Both the position numbers and the translations under genes were made by a program. Under the pieces are notes generated by a model. It was not told the DNA's origin and did not search any database. It worked only from the letters and a program-made list of their open reading frames with translations. A stretch of 64,000 bases of DNA from Saccharothrix sp. ALI-22-I (lineage in GTDB: Bacteria; Actinomycetota; Actinomycetes; Mycobacteriales; Pseudonocardiaceae): assembly GCF_001984175.1 (NCBI RefSeq), contig NZ_MTQP01000064.1, positions 310,001 to 374,000 on the forward strand. Direction: 5' to 3'. Every line of letters begins with the position of its first letter. Within the stretch, counting starts at the first letter, position 1. Shown here piece after piece: positions 59,869 through 64,000 of the stretch.

Positions 59869-60253
59869 GACGCCTCCCCGCGTTGGCGTTTCGTGTTCGT
59901 ACTCGCCCAGCATCGCGCACGAACACGCAAGCTGCCGTTAATTCACCGTTATCTCACCACGGAAAGACGCCGTCGCCGCCTGTTCACAGTTGCCAGGAAA
60001 TACCCGAGCCCAACTCACGACCCACGCGACTTCCTGACGCGGACGCGGCAACCGGCCGCAGGGCTTGTGACCCGGACAGGGGAGCTCGCAGTGGTGCCGA
60101 TGGCCCTGGATCGCGGACGGCGGCCGCGTCACGCCAGGAGGCCCGTGCCGCTGGTGGGGCCAGGTGGCCGAATCAAACATGAAGGTCTTTCGCGATCCTT
60201 TACCAGCCAGTAACGTGCGTCACACGATCCCTGCCTGGAAGGAGCTTCGCGTC
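59869..60253. other. 385-nt divergent spacer upstream of the acylase gene
   Basis: No gene is visible. AT-richer parts at 59936-59955 (TTAATTCACCGTTATCTCACC) and 60175-60215 (TTTCGCGATCCTTTACC and TAACGT) are the likely promoter zones for the regulator and the acylase. No riboswitch or clear terminator is recognised. Confidence 0.5.
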
Positions 60254-63200
60254 ATGCGGAGAGCCACCCGATCGTTCGCCGTGGTCGCCCTCCTGGTGGC
60301 GACCGCACTGACCGTCCCGACGACTTCCCAAGCCGAGGTCAGGACCACCGCGTTCACCCCGGACGACTACTGCCTGGGCCAGTGCAACGACGTGCTGCCA
60401 CCCGGCCAGAACGGCAACGCCACGCTCGCCGAGATCCTCGGCCACCAAGCGTTCGGCACCCGTCCGGCGCACTCCGCCGACCAACTCGGCCGCTACGACT
60501 CCCTCGTCTCCGGCTACGGCGGTCTGACCAACGAGCAGCTGGGCGCGTTCTTCAACGACGCCTCGTTCGGCGTCCCGGCCGACCAGGTCGAGAGCACCAT
60601 CAAACCGCGCGCGGACGTCACCATCGTGCGCGACAAGACCATTGGGATGCCGCACATCTACGGCACCACCCGGTCGGGCACGGAGTTCGGCGCGGGCTAC
60701 GCCGCCGCGCAGGACCGGCTGTGGCTGATGGACCTGTTCCGCCACCTCGGCCGCGGCCAGCTGTCCGGGTTCGCGGGCGGCGCCGAGGGCAACCGGGTGC
60801 TGGAGCAGAGCTTCTACAACCAGATCCCGTACACCGAGGCCGACCTCCAGGCGCAGATCGACCAGGTGGCGTCACAGGGGCCGCGCGGCGCGCAGGCGTT
60901 CCAGGACGTGAAGGACTACATCGCGGGTATCAACGCCTACATCACCGCGTCGGTGAACGGCCGGTACTTCCCCGGCGAGTACGTGCTGACCGGGCACGCC
61001 GACTCGGTCACCAACTGGAACGACATCCAGCCGTTCCAGCCGACCGACCTGGTCGCGATCGCGGCCGTGGTGGGCGGGCTGTTCGGCGCGGGCGGCGGCG
61101 GCGAGGTGCAGAACGCGCTGGTGAAGCTGGCCGCCCAGAACAAGTACGGCGCAACGGTCGGCGACCAGGTGTGGCGGTCGTTCCGCGAGCAGAACGACCC
61201 GGAGTCGGTGCTCACCCTGCACAACGGCCAGCGCTTCCCGTACGGGACGACGCCCGCCAACCCGCAGGGCGTGGCGCTGCCCGACGGCGGCGTGGTGACG
61301 CCCGAGCCGATGGTCTACGACCAGACCTCCGCCGCCGCGTCCACTGTGGACCTCCCGGCGAACCTCAAGGCGGCGGAAGGGATTTTCGCCGACGGCGTGC
61401 TGCCCCGCGACCTGCTGAACAAGAAGCAGGGCATGTCCAACGCGCTGGCCGTGTCCGGCGCGCACACCGACACCGGCAACCCGATCGCCGTGTGGGGGCC
61501 GCAGACCGGCTACTTCGCGCCGCAGCTGCTGATGCTGCAGGAGCTGAACGGTCCGGGTCTGCGGTCGCGCGGCGTGTCGTTCGCGGGTGTGTCGATGTAC
61601 GTGCAGCTCGGGCGTGGCGTCGACTACTCGTGGAGCGCGACGTCCGCCGGGCAGGACATCACCGACACGTACGCCGTGGAGCTGTGCGAGCCCGGTGGCA
61701 CGCCGACCGCGTCGTCACTGCACTACCGGTTCCACGGGCAGTGCCTGCCGATGGAGCGGCTGGAGCGCAAGAACGCCTGGAAGTCGACAGTGGCCGACCC
61801 GACGCCCGCCGGCTCGTACACGCTGGTCATGTACCGCACGAAGTACGGGCTGGTGCAGAGCCGGGCGCGGGTGGACGGGAAGTTCGTCGCCTACACGTCG
61901 TTGCGCTCGACCTACCTGCACGAGGTGGACTCGATCATCGGGTTCCAGGAGTTCAACGACCCGGGCGTGATCAAGTCCGCAGCGGACTTCCAGCGGGCGG
62001 CCGAGGACGTCGGCTACGCGTTCAACTGGTTCTACGTGGACTCAAAGGACACCGCGTACTTCAACTCCGGCGCGAACCCGGTGCGCAAGGCGTCGGTGGA
62101 CCCGAACCTGCCGGTGAAGGCCGAGGCCGCGTACGAGTGGGAGGGCTGGAACGCCGACCGCAACACGGCGACGTACACGCCGTTCGCGCAGCACCCGAAC
62201 TCGATCAACCAGGACTACTACATCAGCTGGAACAACAAGCAGGCGCTGGACTACTCGGCGTCGGGCTACGGCAACGGCTCCGTGCACCGCGGTGACCTGC
62301 TGGACGACCGGGTGCGGGCGTTGATCGCACGCGGTCCTGTCACGCGGGCGTCGCTGACGAAGGCGATGGCCGAGGCGGGTGTGGCCGATCTGCGTGCCGA
62401 ACAGGTGCTGCCGGACATGCTGCGGGTGATCGACACGGCCGCGGTCACCGATCCGACGTTGTCGGCGGCGGTCACGAAGCTGCGCGACTGGCTGCGGTCC
62501 GGGTCGCTGCGCAAGGAGACGTCACGCGGCAGCAAGGCGTACGGGCACGCCGAGGCGATCCGGCTGCTCGACGCGTGGTGGCCGCTGCTGGTGGAGGCGC
62601 AGTTCAAGCCGGGGCTCGGTGACGGGCTGTACGGGCAGCTGACGCGTGCCCTCCAGGTCGACGAAGCGCCGTCGGACACGCACGGCGCCGCGCCGCACAA
62701 GGGCTCGTCGTTCCAGTACGGCTGGTGGAGCTACGTCGACAAGGATCTGCGGGCCGTGCTCGGCGACCGCGTGGACGGCGCTCTGGGCGCCCGTTACTGC
62801 GGTGGTGGCGCGGTGGTGGCGTGCCGGCAGGTGCTGCTGGACAGCCTGCGTGCGGCGGCGGCGAAGCCCGCGACGGCGGTGTACCCCGGCGACGACTCGT
62901 GCGCGGCGGGCGACCAGTGGTGCGCCGACACCATCATCCACCGGGCCATGGGCGGTATCACGCAGGACAAGGTGAACTGGCAGAACCGGCCCACCTACCA
63001 GCAGGTCGTGCAGTTCCCGTCCCGCCGCGGTGCGAACGTGGCCAACCTGGCGGCCGGCACCACGGCCACCTCCAGCAGCCACGAAACCGGCTGGTACAAC
63101 TCGCCGCCCTCCAACGCCGTCGACGGCAAGCCCGACACCCGGTGGGCCAGCGACTGGTCCGACCAGCAGTGGGTGCAGGTGGACCTGGGTGCGACGCGCA

Positions 63201-63433
63201 CCGTCGGCCGGGTCGTGCTGTCGTGGGAAGCGTCCTATGCCAAGGGATATCGCATAGAGCTGTCGACCGATGGCGCCGCGTGGCGCACGGTGTACACGAC
63301 ATCTTTGGGCGATGGCGGCCAGGATGTTGCGTCGTTCCCACCCGGTGCGGCACGATTCGTACGAATGACGGGTACCCAACGGGCCACGACTTACGGATAC
63401 TCGATTTACGAACTTGAGGTCTACGCAACGTAG
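60254..63433 (+). CDS. secreted penicillin acylase family protein with discoidin domain
   Basis: A 1059-residue Ntn-hydrolase. A Sec signal ends near residue 30 (after TSQAEV). The alpha-like part has TIGMPHIYG and GYAAAQDRLWLMDLFRHLGRGQLSGFAG; the nucleophile is Ser at about 395 in KKQGMSNALAVSG, preceded by Met rather than the usual Gly. Further family words are GVSMYVQLGRGVDYSWSATSAG. Residues from about 927 are an F5/8-type (CBM32-like) carbohydrate-binding domain (ATSSSHETGW, SNAVDGKPDTRWAS). It may cleave amide-linked acyl chains of external compounds (antibiotics, lactones or lipids). AAGGAG is nine bases before the ATG. Confidence 0.92.
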   Translation: MRRATRSFAVVALLVATALTVPTTSQAEVRTTAFTPDDYCLGQCNDVLPPGQNGNATLAEILGHQAFGTRPAHSADQLGRYDSLVSGYGGLTNEQLGAFFNDASFGVPADQVESTIKPRADVTIVRDKTIGMPHIYGTTRSGTEFGAGYAAAQDRLWLMDLFRHLGRGQLSGFAGGAEGNRVLEQSFYNQIPYTEADLQAQIDQVASQGPRGAQAFQDVKDYIAGINAYITASVNGRYFPGEYVLTGHADSVTNWNDIQPFQPTDLVAIAAVVGGLFGAGGGGEVQNALVKLAAQNKYGATVGDQVWRSFREQNDPESVLTLHNGQRFPYGTTPANPQGVALPDGGVVTPEPMVYDQTSAAASTVDLPANLKAAEGIFADGVLPRDLLNKKQGMSNALAVSGAHTDTGNPIAVWGPQTGYFAPQLLMLQELNGPGLRSRGVSFAGVSMYVQLGRGVDYSWSATSAGQDITDTYAVELCEPGGTPTASSLHYRFHGQCLPMERLERKNAWKSTVADPTPAGSYTLVMYRTKYGLVQSRARVDGKFVAYTSLRSTYLHEVDSIIGFQEFNDPGVIKSAADFQRAAEDVGYAFNWFYVDSKDTAYFNSGANPVRKASVDPNLPVKAEAAYEWEGWNADRNTATYTPFAQHPNSINQDYYISWNNKQALDYSASGYGNGSVHRGDLLDDRVRALIARGPVTRASLTKAMAEAGVADLRAEQVLPDMLRVIDTAAVTDPTLSAAVTKLRDWLRSGSLRKETSRGSKAYGHAEAIRLLDAWWPLLVEAQFKPGLGDGLYGQLTRALQVDEAPSDTHGAAPHKGSSFQYGWWSYVDKDLRAVLGDRVDGALGARYCGGGAVVACRQVLLDSLRAAAAKPATAVYPGDDSCAAGDQWCADTIIHRAMGGITQDKVNWQNRPTYQQVVQFPSRRGANVANLAAGTTATSSSHETGWYNSPPSNAVDGKPDTRWASDWSDQQWVQVDLGATRTVGRVVLSWEASYAKGYRIELSTDGAAWRTVYTTSLGDGGQDVASFPPGAARFVRMTGTQRATTYGYSIYELEVYAT

Positions 63434-63444
63434 ACCGGCCCACA

Positions 63445-63482
63445 GGAAGACCCCGGTCCACCCCCAGGGACCGGGGTCTTCC
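63445..63482. terminator. bidirectional terminator after the acylase gene
   Basis: A perfect 15-bp inverted repeat (63445-63459 and 63468-63482) with an 8-nt loop lies between convergent genes, 12 nt after the acylase stop. Confidence 0.85.
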
Positions 63483-63499
63483 GCTGTTCGGGGCCCTGA

Positions 63500-64000
63500 T
63501 CAGGGTTTGAACAAGGGTTTGAACAGGTAGTTCCGCACCCGGTCGTCGATCCGGTCGACCTGCCGCCAGGCGTTGCGGTGCCAGGCGTGCATGCGGTAGC
63601 CGCGTTCGGCGAGCCAGTCCTGGACGTCACGGGCCCGGTAGCCGAAGCGCAGCACGTGCCGTTCCTCGATCTCCAGGAGAAGTTTCGGTCGAAACTTCTC
63701 GATGGTCTCCGAACCGCCTTGCAGCACGCGCAGTTCCGCGCCCTCGACGTCGGCCTTGACGAAGTCCAGCCGGTCGATGGCGTTGGCGGCGCAGAACCGG
63801 TCCAGGGTGTCCGTGCGGACGAGGATTTCGAGGTGGTCGGTGAACTCGGCGTTGGAGCCGAGCCCGTCCGCGCCGGCGGTGAGGAACGAGCGGCCGGTGA
63901 CCGGTGTGCCGTGGCGCACTGGGACGCTCATCACATCACGGCCCTCGCTGACGCCCAGCGCTACGGAGTGCCGCACGACGTTGCGGCCCTCCCGGGGGCG
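63500..64000 (-). CDS. FkbM family methyltransferase, C-terminal part
   Basis: At least 166 residues are visible; the start lies beyond the right edge. The text RLDFVKADVEGAELRVLQGGSETIEKFRPKLLLEIEERH is the FkbM SAM-methyltransferase signature (the DVEG acidic loop and the LLEIEE strand). The C-terminus ends FKPLFKP with several Lys/Arg. FkbM enzymes O-methylate sugars, polyketides or polymers; the target cannot be read. It converges on the acylase gene. Confidence 0.88.
   Translation of the reverse strand, partial: RPREGRNVVRHSVALGVSEGRDVMSVPVRHGTPVTGRSFLTAGADGLGSNAEFTDHLEILVRTDTLDRFCAANAIDRLDFVKADVEGAELRVLQGGSETIEKFRPKLLLEIEERHVLRFGYRARDVQDWLAERGYRMHAWHRNAWRQVDRIDDRVRNYLFKPLFKP

Overview
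The window is a chromosomal segment of a high-GC actinomycete, most likely a member of the Pseudonocardiaceae (Saccharothrix, Lentzea or Actinosynnema type). This is inferred from very G/C-rich codon choice, many GTG and TTG starts, 1-4 nt overlaps between cotranscribed genes, and a gene order matching the Mycobacterium tuberculosis stretch rpmF-mprAB-pepD-moaB2-mscL-FmdB-MTHFS-galU-moeA-rimJ-sepX-pmt/rsmI-metG-tatD-rpfB-ksgA-ispE. Here that conserved backbone runs through the whole window, opened up by blocks of accessory genes.

Layout. 1-7.6 kb: the start of an ABC-F ATPase gene, a PASTA-like membrane protein, ispE, a methionine importer operon metN-metI-metQ behind a SAM-I-type riboswitch, rsmA/ksgA and rpfB. 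7.8-15.5 kb: tatD and metG, a HEAT-repeat protein, an MFS exporter, rsmI, a protein O-mannosyltransferase, and a divergent Lrp/DUF2000 pair. 16-22.6 kb: a Ser/Thr kinase with N-terminal membrane segments, a 990-residue PHP-UvrD fusion, a decayed response regulator and tRNA-Ala(CGC). 22.7-29.6 kb: sepX, acetyltransferase, MoeA/Glp, galU, MTHFS, FmdB, a SAF protein, mscL and moaB2. 29.6-38.1 kb: an accessory block with an NAD-dependent epimerase, a two-component system and membrane GT-C-like protein, divergent from a tightly overlapped five-gene operon (GT2, DUF2064 protein, methyltransferase, membrane-bound molybdopterin oxidoreductase, small membrane protein), then a lipoprotein phosphoesterase. 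38.2-47.9 kb: HtrA/PepD protease and a galactoside locus (GH42 beta-galactosidase, DeoR repressor and galT, divergent from an ABC sugar importer). 47.9-56.9 kb: a double-headed MerR regulator, DUF6194 protein, MprA/MprB, Eis-like acetyltransferase, 3-hydroxyacyl-CoA dehydrogenase with EthD protein, a histidine phosphatase, a MerR-PP2C fusion, rpmF, and scrambled remnants of the zinc-starvation genes rpmE2, cobW and rpsR2. 56.9-64 kb: bluB, a TPR-like/GGDEF protein, a NarL-type regulator, a secreted penicillin-acylase-family enzyme with a discoidin domain, and the 3' part of an FkbM methyltransferase gene.

Themes. MprA/MprB and PepD form an envelope-stress unit in relatives; here the protease gene lies about 9 kb from its regulator. 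The sugar locus looks like import and hydrolysis of beta-galactosides under DeoR control, lacking an ATPase gene, galK and galE. The most interesting undescribed material is the 29.6-37.1 kb glycosyl/methyl/molybdenum-enzyme cluster, a three-copy family of intergenic palindromic elements (near 6.0, 51.4 and 59.2 kb), the PHP-UvrD and MerR-PP2C fusions, and the rearranged zinc-independent ribosomal-protein remnants.
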